Under the pieces are notes generated by a model that searched no databases, was not told where the DNA came from, and saw nothing but the letters and a program-made list of their open reading frames with translations. This document shows positions 10,966 to 22,673 of a DNA stretch of 64,000 nucleotides, one piece after another (within the stretch, counting starts at the first letter, position 1; each line of letters begins with the position of its first letter). The translations under genes were made by a program, and so were the position numbers. The stretch is from Hymenopus coronatus (lineage: Eukaryota > Arthropoda > Insecta > Mantodea > Hymenopodidae), in the NCBI GenBank assembly GCA_030762935.1, contig CM060887.1, forward strand, positions 8,114,501 through 8,178,500. The letters are read 5' to 3'.

Positions 10966-11404
10966 GCTCGCCGTGCGACGCTTGAGGAAGCACTGGTAGT
11001 GGTCAATGTTGATAATACCGCTAATCATGACTCTTGAAGCGACCGACCGGTTTGTTCTGTGTGCAGCCAAATATTAGCGATACGTCGCTCGCCGTCGGCC
11101 TCTTATTCGCTATCCATGATTCTCCCGCCACACAACAAATCGTGACGTCACAACTTGCACACATTAACTTTACTGAAAAAAAAGATATCACCTCCGGCCG
11201 GAGAAGGGTATTCCCTACTGCTACTCCTCTACCCCTTAATTTTTGTCTTACGTGATGAAGCAATAATTTGGTAGATGCGTGTTTGTTTTCCACTAGGCTA
11301 GCTATCGGCTTGATGCTTCTAATCATTTCGCTATTGGGTAATAAGGTGCTTGGAATCTATGGAGAAGTTCATCGTATAACCAAACAAATGAACAAATATG
11401 ATAT
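10966..11404 (-). promoter_or_regulatory. Upstream region of the PGRP gene (putative promoter and 5' UTR)
   Basis: Non-repetitive stretch directly upstream of the PGRP start codon and richer in GC than its surroundings. A near-palindromic GGGTATTCCC at 11206-11215, about 240 bp upstream of the ATG, resembles an NF-kB/Rel site with one mismatch to the usual insect consensus. Rel-family control is known for several insect PGRP genes, but this single imperfect match is weak. No convincing TATA box was found. The outer part (11240-11385) is duplicated at 12300-12445. Confidence 0.35.
11240..11385 (+). repeat. Local duplication, copy 1
   Basis: TCTTACGTGATGAAGC to GGAGAAGTTCATCG is repeated at 12300-12445 with substitutions and a short indel; shared blocks include GGCTTGATGCTTCTAATCAT. 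Confidence 0.8.
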
Positions 11405-12300
11405 TGCTTTCTCTACACTTACCATTATCGTAGTGTAGAGAGAAGGTATTGTAATGCATCCATACCGAGATTTCACCGGAAATATGCTTTGCTACCCCCC
11501 TGCATCCAACCAAAAGCATGTTTAGAAACAAGTGTGTGTGTGTGTGTCTGTGTCTGTGGGCAGCATAGCTCGGTATTTAAGTTCAGTATCTTCCAGTAGC
11601 GAAAATTTTAATTTTCTCAAAAAGGCTCTAACGATTTTGATTAAAGTATCTTATATTTAACATATTTACATGCCAAATAAAATGTATATCTTGAATTTTC
11701 TGGAAATAGCCTCTAAATACATCTTTATTCTGGATGATTTTTTATTGAATTTTGCATAACTGGTAAACCGTAAGAGATAATCAAAAACTTACTTAACAAA
11801 AAATGCAGAGCACGATAAAACACATAATTTATGTCATATACATTTTTTTTGGAGAGTTAACCGTTTTCAAGATATTCCGGATTATTGGTTTCAATTTTAG
11901 CCACTTTTCTCAAATGAGAACACATGCTTTTTTCTTGTTTCTCGTTTGTTTATTCCTGGCAAGCAAAGAGATTGGAATTTCAAATGATTCACATAGCAAC
12001 CGGTTTTTATAAGACGAGAATAACGCTTTAGCTCGTGATTTTCTTATTTCCCTTCTACTTACAAGGAAGCTAATTGTGCTTATGTTTATCTTGATTAACA
12101 GATTTATTTTTTGGACAAAAGGTTTGTTTGCGGAACAGCTAGAGGACATCATGTGAATGAAAAACAGATTTTTTTCCCATGAGGACAATTTGTGCTAATG
12201 TTTATCTCCATTGTCATGAAATGCATAGAAGAATAAGGTTTTAACAATAATTTTAAAGAGATGTAGAGAAAGTCATGTGAATGGAACACATCAGATTTTT
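11405..12300 (+). repeat. HINE-1, plus copy plus an extra 3' end
   Basis: 11405-12177 is a copy with a (GT)n site at 11531; 12178-12300 is a second 3' end (AATTTGTGCTAATG to CACATCAGATTTTT). Together they fill the gap between the two duplicated blocks. Confidence 0.8.
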
Positions 12301-12445
12301 GTCTTTCGTGATGAAGCAAAGGTTTCTGCAGTACATGCGTATTTGTATTCCACTATCGGCTTGATGCTTCTAATCATGTCGCTGTTAGGGAATGCAGTGC
12401 TTGGAATCTCTCAAAATGTAGGTAGAAGTTCATCAGGACTTACGC
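12300..12445 (+). repeat. Local duplication, copy 2
   Basis: Paralogue of 11240-11385; here the GTTCATC end is followed by sequence with no recognised identity up to 12598. Confidence 0.8.
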
Positions 12446-12598
12446 CAAATACGGCACGATTGGGTCACCTGGTAAAGCTACTTGTTTTCCCATATTTCCC
12501 AACTTATTGGGGCCGAAATTCTACACGATACAGTTTCTATTTTGGTAATTTATAAATAAGGAGGGAGAGTTGCATATTTTTGGACGCAGATTTTTGTA

Positions 12599-12820
12599 CG
12601 AGGGCAGTTTTTTTTTTCAACCTCCGATAGGTTATAAATAAAACACAAGTTCATAGAAAACAATTGTTTTATTACTAAAAGTTTTGCACAATTATGGTTA
12701 CTTTTCAACATAATCACCGAAAAGATTGAGATATTTATCTACCTTTGCACAAGCTTTGCAATATGCGCTTCAAAAAATGTTGCCGCCAATGATTTCAAAT
12801 GAGCATTGACGTTCTTTTGT
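12599..12820 (-). mobile_element. Mar-A fragment
   Basis: Second copy of the Mar-A 3' end: starts CGAGGGCAGTTTTTTTTTTC after a TA and matches 4421-4610; broken off where HINE-1 sequence begins. Shows the full terminal repeat that is shortened at the right end of the 4.4-kb copy. Confidence 0.8.
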
Positions 12821-12904
12821 CTATGTTATTCATTCAGAAGGACATTTTTGTAGCTTTGCATAATTGATAAACGTTAAGCAATGAGGAAAAATACTAGAAA
12901 TGTA

Positions 12905-13726
12905 CGAGGGCAGATCGAAAAGTAGCGCACAATAATTTTTAAGGAAAATGTTTAACAGTTTAACAGTTAAACATAGTCACTAACTTTCTCAACACATTTG
13001 TCGAATCGTGATATCAGTTTCAATATGCCCTGTTCGTAGAAGTCCGTTTCCCTGGAGCATAGCCATTTGCGGACTGCTGATTTCACTTCCTCATCTGTTG
13101 CAAAGCGTGGCCGGCCAAGAATTTCATGGGACCAAACAGATGAAAGTCCAGCGGTGCAAGGTCAGATGCTGGAGTATTTCCCAACCAAATTTGGTGGTGT
13201 GGAACAACATGGGGGAGGACATTGTCATGAAGAAGTTTGACATCGTTGGCATTAATGATGTGGCGTTTGTCACAAAGGGCACGATGCAATTTCACCAAAG
13301 TTTTAATATAGGCTACAAGGTCCTCTGGCATTCTGTGTGGTTGCAGCTGTTACCAGCCTCCCAAAGCGTGGTGAATCACTAAGGTTCACACGATCCTCCT
13401 GGAAGAATGTACACCCTGGAGACATTGCTGCGGCCCATATAATTATCCCCATACACGCCACGCATGTTCTTGTGAATTTCACTGTTTATGCCCTTTGGCC
13501 CACAAATATCGAACCACACCTCTCTGCTCTTCAGACGTGGACGACAGTAGCATGCGCGCCATCTTTGTTGTTTAGTTCACGCTTCTCTCGCTAGAGCTTC
13601 ACATGAAGCAAAAAATATCCTTTGTAGTGAACACTTCAAACTATATCTGTGTGAAATTTCGACATTCCAGCTGCAATACCAAAGCAGGAAAAAAAATATT
13701 CCTCGTTACTTTTCGATCCGCCCTCG
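12905..13726 (-). mobile_element. Mar-B: internally deleted mariner with intact termini
   Basis: 822 bp with imperfect terminal repeats (CGAGGGCAGATCGAAAAGTA left; right end reads CGAGGGCGGATCGAAAAGTA in reverse) and TA on both sides (12903-12904, 13727-13728). It is inserted in HINE-1, whose sequence resumes exactly after the TA. Confidence 0.92.
12970..13562 (-). pseudogene. Mariner transposase remnant (Mar-B)
   Basis: Reading down from ATG at 13562: MARMLLSSTSEEQRGVVRYL and WAKGHK (N-terminal helix-turn-helix region), then stops and a large deletion, then LHDNVLPHVV with the second Asp and SDLAPLDFHLFGPMKFL with the third Asp still present, and a degenerate C-terminus FDKCVEKVSDYV. About 200 codons remain of roughly 345 expected; the first catalytic Asp region is lost and the D-D spacing is shortened. 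Dead, but cross-mobilisation is conceivable as the ends are intact. Confidence 0.85.
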
Positions 13727-13935
13727 TAGATATCTTTATAAACACAATTTATTTCAAATAAAGTTGTTGTGACCAGCTATTTCCGAATATATCCTTTATT
13801 AACAGCTCGAATTGTTGAAAACTTATTCTTTTGAAGCGTTGCCCATTTTAATGCCAACCTTTAGCGTCCAGTTGTTCACATTTGACTATCGCTGAATGAA
13901 AATGAGGTAGATATGAAAATAAACGATTGCACGAG

Positions 13936-14321
13936 TAACTGGTATATGCATTAATTGTGATGAGACTAAAGAAAAACATGTTAATGAACTACATAACTTT
14001 TTTATTATATTTAATTTCCTTACGATGAGTTTTTATGTGTATGCACATCAAAGAAATATGAAAATAAACCTCAAAACATAAATACAATAGCAAAACTCCA
14101 AATTTTAAAATGTAATCTAGTAGAATTATTAACTGTTCATAAACTTTCATTTAAGCCCAAAATCAAGTGTGTATGTAAAATAATAGTGACGTCAATGCGT
14201 TTTTTATTATTAATTTTAATTACATGCACATTGTTCTACGAAAGTTGTTTTTCTAAACAGATACTTCATTTTAATCAAAATAAACCTTTGTATAAACAGG
14301 TACATTTTACATTTCATTATA
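13936..14321. other. Unassigned AT-rich DNA
   Basis: Very AT-rich, no motif recognised; ends at Mar-C. Confidence 0.5.
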
Positions 14322-15206
14322 CAGGGTTACTACAAAAGAAATAGACAACTTCAACTGCCTGTAAAACAAAAACTATTAGAGATAGCAACCTAATTATTTT
14401 GGAGGTATGTTGAGAAACACTCGAAGTTTCGTTTGTTACTATTGGTAACGCTGTAGTGTTTTGTTTGTTGTTGCAGAAGCTGAAATGGCGGAAAATCCTG
14501 TGGAAAAGGCATATTGCGTGTTGGAATTGGCTAGAACGCAATCAGCAACTGTTGTCCAACGACATTTCAGAACACGTTACCACAAAAATGAAATGATGCG
14601 CTCACAAAAACCAGCATCGTCTTCATCATGTCGCAACATGTCGATGCAAAAGTCACGCCGTATGACCTTATCTTCTTTACTCAGAAACTGCAACATCTGT
14701 AATCTGTAAGGCATCATGTGCAGTCGCTTCCGCAAGATTTTCCATACAGTTTGCTGTGGAATTTGTAATTGCATGCTTGCCCTAAATGTCGATTTCTGTG
14801 GGCTTATTATGTAGGCAGAACGAACACGTTCAACGTTTTCTTCCGAAACTCTTGGTCTTCCCGAGCTCTTCCCTTTGCACAAACATCCCGTTGTCTCGAA
14901 TTTTCTATACCAGTCGTAGATTGAATGTCTTGTCGGTGGCGTTTTGTGGTAACGTGTTCTAAAATGTCGTTGGACAACGTTGCTGATTGCGTTCTAGCAA
15001 ATTCCAACACGCAATATGCCTTTTCCACAGGATTTTCCGCCATTTCAGCTTCTGCAACAACAAACAAAACACTACAGCATTACCAATAGTAGCAAATGAA
15101 ACTTTGAGAGTTTCTCAACACACCTCCAAAATAATTAGGTTGCTATCTCTAATAGTTTTTGTTTTACAGGCAGTTGAAGATGTCTATTTCTTTTGTAGTA
15201 ACCCTG
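14322..15206. mobile_element. Mar-C: fold-back Tc1/mariner-type element with two 5' ends
   Basis: 885 bp bounded by TA (14320-14321, 15207-15208) and CAGGGTTACTACAAAAGAAA terminal repeats. Arms 14322-14590 and about 14946-15206 are inverted near-identical copies (about 260 bp) of the transposase gene's 5' end, each with the start MFVVAEAEMAENPVEKAYCV. Between them lies a single minus-strand central coding segment. Confidence 0.92.
14577..14882 (-). pseudogene. Transposase helix-turn-helix segment (Mar-C)
   Basis: About 100 open codons: SSGRPRVSEENVERVRSAY, a helix-turn-helix with QQTVWKILRKRLHMMPYRLQ, and EDKVIRRDFCIDML, ending CERII exactly where the family's first catalytic Asp (FSDE) should follow. 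A frameshift separates it from the N-terminus in the right arm. The family is the arthropod Tc1/mariner-like group whose proteins start ...EKAYCVLEYARTQS. Confidence 0.82.
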
Positions 15207-15394
15207 TAAATACAAAGAGAATATCGACAAATGCTTAAACTACAGTTTTATACTGGCTTTAGAATTCTGATCTCTTTCCATGCGTCCGCGTGAACTACTG
15301 GTTATCGACGGAACTTTAACAGAATGACAAGATATTGAACAATTCATGCCATTAATAACGGATATCTGAAAATAGCTTATTGCACATAATAGTT

Positions 15395-15905
15395 ACTTAT
15401 GATGTAAGAGCGTAAAGTTATGTTTTTTTCGAGAGGGAATATTATGAAACGAGACGCAGTCGAGTTCCACAACCACGCGAGAACCAATCGCGTATCATTT
15501 TTACTACGGCGATTTTCTAATATTAAAAGAAAAACTTGAGGTTAAGTTTGAGACATATACCAAGGGTTATAGTTCGTTATTTATTTCACATTGCAGTACG
15601 GTTATAGCAGGCCGTGACAAACCAATATTATTGTTCTTCTGTGAGATTTATATCCTTAGACTGCGAAAGAAGCAGAGTCAAATTTACTACCTGCTAAATC
15701 CCGAAGTTTTTAAGGCACAATAGGAAACATTTATGAAGTGGTGTCTGTTGATCAATGATGTATTCACATAATATCGTGAATTATTTGTACAAGCGTAAAG
15801 TTGAACAAAATTACTTTGCGCGTGGATTCCGTAAAAATGAAGTTTGCGATCTGAAATGAGCTCGTATACTAACTACTCAATTACGCTCGGCCGTAGAGAA
15901 AAGTT
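15395..15905 (+). repeat. Repeat family R2, copy 1
   Basis: About 510-bp non-coding repeat sharing long blocks with 36366-36830 in inverse orientation: GATGTAAGAGCGTAAAGTTA, CGGTTATAGCAGGCCGTGAC, GCGCGTGGATTCCGTAAAAA. AGCGTAAAGTT occurs twice inside it. Class unknown. Confidence 0.8.
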
Positions 15906-15954
15906 ATTTGGAATGCATTTTGTCATTAAAGTCTACTTTTTTGTGGAGTAGTTT

Positions 15955-16320
15955 TCGTTTATCGTTAACTTTACCAGTTATACTTGTATAATTGCTTCCC
16001 AGCCTATTCCCAAGAACTTGAAGATATACATTTTATTTATCGTGTAAATGTTACTCTTAACAAAATCGTTACATTCATTTTTAAGAAATTCCAAAATTTC
16101 GAACATTTTCCACGTAAAGGATAGTTTGGGTGGGCTTGTCCCATCCTTGGAACGTGCTTATTAAACTTAAATAGGTACCAAGTTTGCCTACAGCAAGCAG
16201 CAAAGGACGTAAAACATCTTTTCTCGGGGAGCTCAAACAATGTTATTTCCAGTGAACATTTTATATCGAATAATGGGATGAAAATTCTATTTACTATAAG
16301 TGAACAGTAGAGAGAAAGGT
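15955..16320 (-). repeat. HINE-1, internal part, minus
   Basis: Diverged minus piece from TTTACCAGTTATAC through GATATACATTTTATTTATCG to the GTAGAGAGAAAGG end. Confidence 0.65.
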
Positions 16321-16388
16321 TCTTCATCTTCGTGCCACAATGACTGTGTTCTCTCTCAATTTCATGTTGTTTTTTTAGATTTTACACG

Positions 16389-17268
16389 GTTACTTTCTCT
16401 ACTGGGTATGTAAGTAGAGGTGTTGTATTCTGCCCAAAAATTCTATACCGAGATTTCACCGAGAATAAGGTAAAATAAAGTCATAAGTAAATCAATGTTT
16501 TCAATTGAATTAGAACAAATTTGATTATTTTGTAACCTTTAACGCAATACACCTCCCACAGACCTTTCTTGGGGTGCTCTGAAACCGAAAAAAAGAAGAA
16601 AAAAAAAACTATCTTCAGAAAAAGTTTTGCGTATGTGTGTGTCCGTGGACAGCATAACTAATAAACAAAATCCGGTAAAGTACCAAAGTTAGTATCTTCC
16701 AAGGATGCGACACGAACTTATTCAAGAAAATCTCCCACCCCATGGAAACATTTTGATTTTCTTTACTCTTAACGATTTTGATTAAAACACCATATATTAA
16801 ATATTTTCATGACAAAACATATATCTTGAATTTTTTAATTGTTTCTGCATAATGGTAAACTATAAGAGATAGACAAAGTGTACTGCACAAAAAGGTAAGT
16901 TGATCTCCTTAAAACTCATAATTTTATGACCTATATCTACATGTTTTGTGTAGAACCATTTCCGAGATATTCCTCATTCTTTAGTTTCAATTTTACGCTT
17001 TTATTCTAACGGGAATTTGTCAGTCCTGTTTCTTTTGTTATACTCCTGACCATGCTAAGAGAACCGAATTTAAATTACATAGCAGCCAGTTTTTCAAACA
17101 GTTGCTTTAGCCTAGTGAATTCCCTTATTTCCTTACATTACTAAGTAATAAGACCATTCCTATAATATTCATCCTGAGTAGCATGCCGTAGACAAATGCA
17201 TGATTTTGTAAGAATAGTTTGCTTTCAGAACAGATAGATAAAATCATGTAAATGGAACACATTCAAAT
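16389..17268 (+). repeat. HINE-1, plus, with a 90-bp insertion
   Basis: Full layout, with about 90 bp of unrelated sequence inserted after ACCGAGAATAAGG (16470-16562). Ends GGAACACATTCAAATTG. Confidence 0.78.
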
Positions 17269-17965
17269 TGTACTTTCTCTAGACATAGTGTATCGTATTG
17301 CACCCAAAATTCCATACCGAGATTTCACTGGAAAGAAAATGTTTTGGGTGCCCCTGAATCAAAAACGGAATTTTTAGAAAAATGTCCATGTGTGTGCGCG
17401 CGCATGTGAGTGCGTGTGTCAGTGGACAGCATAGCTCAAAAACGAAAAGACCGTTAAATACTAATATTGGTGCTTAAGTTTGGTATCCTCCAAGTTTGCA
17501 AGAATATCGCCCAACTACCCTTTGCATGGAACATTTTTCGGAAATTTATATTTTCTCAAAAATGGCTCTTAACGATTTTGATTAAAATACCTAATGTTTA
17601 AGATATTTTTATTACAAACGAAAAAACTTATTATACAAAATATGTAGATCTTGTTGAAACACACAATTTATGTCATATACCTTTTTCTTTTTTTCCATGG
17701 AGTTGACCATTTATTGGTTACAGTTTTAAAATACTTTTCACATAGGGGAATTTGTAATTTGTAACGGATTTCATCCACATGGCAACCAGCTTTTAAAATA
17801 TTTGACTATCGTTTTAGTCTAGTGTATTCCTTTATTTCCCTTTTACTTACAAGAAAACATTTCTGCTAATGTTTATCTCGATTAGCATGAAGTTGATAGA
17901 AGTAACAATGATTTGTTTTAGAAATGTAGAGAAAGTCATGTGAACGGAACACATCAGATTTTTCC
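17268..17965 (+). repeat. HINE-1, plus
   Basis: Shortened 5' palindrome (ACTTTCTCTAGACATAGTG) through GAAAGTCATGTGAACGG and CATCAGATTTTT. Head-to-tail with the preceding copy; alternating purine-pyrimidine GTGTGTGCGCGCGCATGTG at the microsatellite site. Confidence 0.82.
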
Positions 17966-18239
17966 TGTATATATTGTGCAAATGAAGGAAATTGGAAGTG
18001 AACTTTTTAACAACGTTATCGATGTTTTTGTATCTAAGAGATATACTCCTAGTCTTTATACGTGTGTTTTAAAGCAAATGCAAGGAAATAATGGTTGCTG
18101 TCATGAGTGGGAGCTTGATCGGACGGTGCGGATGTATTTCTAAGCTTTGCTTTATTTGATTGCTTCTTGTTCTTTTCTTATATGACCATTGTTAGCAGCT
18201 GCTGTGGTTACGTCCATATTCATTTCCACTGTCGCTAAT

Positions 18240-18640
18240 TATCAAGTTCGACATCGAGATTTCATCGGAAATATGTTTTGAGGTCCCTTGATTAAAAATT
18301 TAGAAGAAAGGTCCACGTGTATCTGAACAACATTACTCAAAACGAAAATTATAATACCAAACTTGATAATAAGCGAGTTCAGCACCTTACAATGATGCGA
18401 CACGAAAATGTTCAATAAAATCCCCTAAACCCAAACTACCCTCTCAAGAATGGCTGTCAGCGAGTTTGATTAAATTAACGTAAGTTTAAGACATTTTCAT
18501 TACAAATGATATGCTTATCTGAAAATAATCTCTCAAGACCTCCTTATTCTGGATGACTGATAAACCGCAAGAGATAGATAAGTCTCGTTAAAGCTCACAA
18601 TTTATCAGATTTTTATTTAATGTGGAGTTAACCATTTCCA
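18240..18640 (+). repeat. HINE-1, internal part, diverged
   Basis: GACATCGAGATTTCATCGG to GAGTTAACCATTTCC with many small deletions; both ends missing. Confidence 0.6.
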
Positions 18641-18860
18641 AGGTATTCCTTCTTTCAAAAATAGATATTGAATTACAACTCAAGGTCAACACTTTAGAAA
18701 CATTTCTTGCTTAAATCTGAAAGATGATCACGGGATCGAATTGCACAGGGCTTAGAGCATCTTCTGCAGCTAAACGTTCATACGTGTGTTTGATAGGCTG
18801 AAATGGCAATTTTGACAGCGAAGTTGAAAAGGATTCAGCTACTTTAAAACGTTTCTTCCT

Positions 18861-19577
18861 TTTTACTTTCTCTACACGTACTATGTACATAGTGTATAGA
18901 GAAGGTATTGTATTTCACCCAAAAATTCAATACCGAAGTTTCACCGAAAATATATGTTTTGGGTCCCCTGTATCAAAAAATAGTGTTTATAGAAAAAGGT
19001 CCGCTTGTGTGTGTCCGTGTGTCTTTGAACACGATAACTCAAAAACGAAAAGTCGGTAAAATACCAAACTTGGTATTTAAGTTTAGTATCTTGTAGGGAT
19101 ATAGAGAAGATTTTGAGAAAAATCTCCCCACCCCAAACTACCCTTACTAGGAAAAATTTTCGAAAATTTTCATTTTCGCAAAAATGGTTCAAACGATTTT
19201 GATTAAATATCGAATATCAAAGATATCTATACGGCAAATAAAATATATATATTTAATTTTCTGGGAATAGCCTCAGAAGACCTCTTTATTCTGAATGAAT
19301 TTTTGCTGAATTTTGCGTAACTGGTAAACCATGAGAGATAGGCAAAAACTTACAACACAAAAAATGTAGATCACGTTAAAACACACAATTTATGTCATAT
19401 ACGCTATTTTCGTGGAATTGGTCGTTTTGGAGATATTTCTTGTTATTTGTTTCAGATTCAAAATACTTTTTTCTCACACGGAAAGTTGTAAACTCCTGGC
19501 CCTGCATAGAAACGATTTTAACCACATGGCAACCAGCTTTTAAAAACATTTGACTATCGCTTTAACCGTGTATTCTC

Positions 19578-19627
<50 letters not shown>

Positions 19628-19777
19628 TTTCTAATTACAAGGAAGCAAGTAATAAAGACAATTTCTGCTGATGTTTAGCTCGATTATCACAAATATATGG
19701 AAGAATATGCTTTTTAGCAATAATTTGTTACAGCTGGTGGGGAAAGTCATGTGAATGGAACACATCAGATTTTCCCA
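18861..19777 (+). repeat. HINE-1, complete, plus
   Basis: TTTTTACTTTCTCTACACG to GTCATGTGAATGGAACACATC plus CAGATTTT. An (ATT)n microsatellite at 19579-19626 interrupts the 3' third. Confidence 0.88.
19579..19626. repeat. (ATT)n microsatellite
   Basis: About 16 ATT units within a HINE-1 copy. Confidence 0.95.
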
Positions 19778-20835
19778 TGAGGAAGTAAATCTGACAAGCG
19801 CGAATTCACGTTGCATTGACAATACAATTTGCACCGCGCACTACTAGGTTCCCCCGGCACCTCTATCAATCATTCCTTTAATTGCTCATCATTAAACCAT
19901 TATTTTCTAAATGTGCATACCGCTTAGCATTCTGTTCAATAAGGCAATTAAAAATGAAGAGAAATCATTATAAAGTAAGTGCTAAAGATGCAATGGGGCA
20001 CCACAATGTAACACTGAATTAGCACTGCGTTCAGAATTCACACTGGTTCTTAAAACAATGCACGTTCATTGCATGACATTATATGCAATATAATGATCGA
20101 GCTCTATACCGGGTAGAAGGACTAATATATGCTTCATAGAAGCATTACAAACAAAAAAGCCTAACGGCATTTTATTCTTTGATCAGCCGATTTCGAAATA
20201 ATAAATGGTTTATGTTCCACAAGAATGTACAAAGACACTAGTTTGTTACTTGTAAAATGCGTAGAGTAACGTATTTCTGACAGTTTTGGAAGGAATTATT
20301 GGACGACATATAGAGTTTCGAAATAATTAATCATTTAAAAGCATTAAAGGAATATTCCGAGCAGACTTTTCACACTGAAGTAACTCGGCAACGTTGCGTT
20401 GAGGTAGTCAGGTTTCTGAACGGTTTCTGGATGTAAGCATGCCGGTCGCTTGCAAACACGACGCAGGGTGTTTCGGATAACGAGTGCAACCAGCATTCTG
20501 ATTGGCCTACACTGGTGTGGTAGCAGCAGTGATGCGTGTTTGTTCATGCACTGACCTAGTGCAGCGTTGCCAACTTGTCTGTCTCTTGTCTTTGAAGAAA
20601 CTAAATTATTTCAGTTAGGAAATGATCAGAGACAAAAACGTAAGATAAAAAATGTGTTCCAAATACCGATATCTAATTTAATGCAATGACTTCCCTTCCA
20701 CCTGGTATATGCCTTGCAGGTACACAAAGACTTACATCCGTGAGTCGTTCTAAAGAAAGCTAATATAACATTAATAATTTCTAATAATATCCAACAAAAA
20801 AATCTGTCAATGTCAAAAATAAATTTCGCCGTCAT
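19778..20835. other. Unassigned, repeat-poor
   Basis: About 1 kb free of the common families. 20380-20580 is relatively GC-rich and contains CTGATTGGCC (a reversed CCAAT box), but there is no gene evidence. Confidence 0.5.
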
Positions 20836-21400
20836 ACAAGTTGACTATCGCCGTAGCCTAGTGTATTCCTTTATTCCCTTGTACCTACATGCAAATACGA
20901 AGTCAAACGATTTCTGCTAATGCTTATCTCGATTAGCATGAAGTGTAGAGAAGATTAACCCTTTATTCTTCTCTGTATAAAATAGTTTGTTGCAGATTAT
21001 GCAAAGAAACCTATGTGAATGTAAAATTAGTTCTTTTTGGACTAATAAAGGCTTAAAGATATAATTAATGCCGAATACATTTTTTTATTTAACCATTTCC
21101 GAGATATTACTTGTTTTTGGTTTAAATTTCTCAAAACTTACCTACTCTTTTCTTAAATGAAAGTAATTATTTTTTTTTATTACTCTGGTACAGATAGAAC
21201 GAATTTTCAAGGCCCTCACATAGCTACCAGCTTTTAAAAATTGGTTTAGCCTAATATATTCCCTTATTTCCCTTGTACATACAAGGAAATAAGTAGTACA
21301 ACCATTTCTCCCAATGTTTATTCTCGATTACTATGAAGTAGATAGAATAATAAGATTTTGTAAGAATGGTTGGTTGCAAAATAGATAGTCACATAATTTT
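20836..21400 (+). repeat. HINE-1, two diverged 3' parts
   Basis: 20836-21035 (GACTATCGCCGTAGCCTAGTG...) and 21070-21400 (AACCATTTCCGAGATATTAC...), both plus. Confidence 0.6.
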
Positions 21401-21500
21401 TTTTTATCCTACAGATACTTGTAATAGACACGTTGCTATGCAGAAACGACATAAGAAAACTTGCACTTTAAATCAGTGATAGTTATTAGCACACGAGTGG

Positions 21501-21815
21501 CATAAAGTAAACAAAATTCACTCGTTTCTCCGGTAACGGGTGGGATAAAGTAAACAAAATTCACTCGTTGCTCCGGTAACGAGTGGGATAAAGTAAACAA
21601 AATTCACTCGTTGCTCCGGTAACGAGTGGGATAAAGTAAACAAAATTCACTCGTTGCTCCGATAACGAGTGGGATAAAGTAAACAAAATTCACTCGTTGC
21701 TCCGGTAACGAGTGGGATAAAGTAAACAAAATTCACTCGTTGCTCCGGTAACGAGTGGGATAAAGTAAACAAAATTCACTCGTTGCTCCGGTAACGAGTG
21801 GGATAAAGTAAATAA
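21501..21815. repeat. 43-bp minisatellite, 7 units
   Basis: Seven tandem units (starts 21501, 21544, 21587, 21630, 21673, 21716, 21759) plus a partial eighth. Each holds CACTCGTT-gctccggt-AACGAGTG, an 8-bp perfect stem. The first unit is the most diverged. Confidence 0.95.
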
Positions 21816-22673
21816 ATACATGGTTGATAACTATAAATGTTCTATAACCTTTAAGCTGTGTTTCGTATAATTTCCGTGAAGTCACGGTAATAAAGTCTCA
21901 ACTGCTTCTTTTGCTTCATTAAAAATATCATTTGCAACCAATATATTAACATTCTCAACGTCCATCGTAAACTTAATCAATTGGAAACTAGCAGCAATAA
22001 AAACAAAATTAGTATTCATACATAGCCTACCATATTTTATAACTATAAGAACGCCGCAATTCAATGCCTTATTTAATTTGTTACTATCTTTGTAAAATCA
22101 TTAACTGAATATCGGCATATGTTAATTTATCGTATCTGTAGGATAAAATGATGTACAAAAGTGGACAAGTGGACAAACCTCTATTATCCACTTATATAAT
22201 AAATAACTATTAAAAAGTTATGTTGCTATTCAGTTGTTTCTCGCAATCTCATAGAAAGAGTATAGAATTTCAAGGCTATCACATAGGCAGCCATTTTGGA
22301 ACACCTAACTATCGAGGTGCTGCACTGATAGACGCTGCAACTAAACAGCATGACACAAAATACAGAAAACAGTGAAAGTTACATCAGAAGTTGTCCGGAA
22401 GCTGACGTATTATCAGTACAAAGGTTTTGCGTGCAAATAGCTTCCATGTTTTTGTTCGTGTGTGCGCGTGCGTGCAAGTGACGTATTCCCTTAAATATGC
22501 AATGTGTGATAGGTATGCGTTATGACTGCAGTGAATAACTCTTAGATAAAAAAATGTATATAAAGTAGATTTGCATTCTTGTTAACTAATGCCATTCTAA
22601 CTCAATGAATTAGCTTGTTATAGGGAACATATAAAATACCCCAGGAAACGAACATAATAGTTTGCTGGATAAT
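21816..22673. other. Unassigned
   Basis: Possible traces of HINE-1 at 22240-22330; otherwise nothing recognised. Confidence 0.45.

Larger units (their letters stand above)
12823..13935 (+). repeat. HINE-1, plus, diverged, split by a mariner
   Basis: 12823-12902 (TTTGCATAATTGATAAACG...) continues at 13729 (GATATCTTTATAAACACAA...) across the Mar-B insertion and fades out around 13935. Confidence 0.65.

Noticed and set aside
12277..12555. 92-codon plus ORF beginning in a HINE-1 end
   Set aside because: It covers the second duplicated block; the first block (11240-11385) does not keep the same frame, so coding is unlikely.
17940..18143. 67-codon ORF after a HINE-1 3' end
   Set aside because: Starts within the repeat, shows no recognised family, and the length is within chance expectation.
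21501..21815. CRISPR-like array of hairpin repeats
   Set aside because: Whole 43-bp units are repeated without distinct spacers, and the window is an animal nuclear genome; it is a minisatellite.
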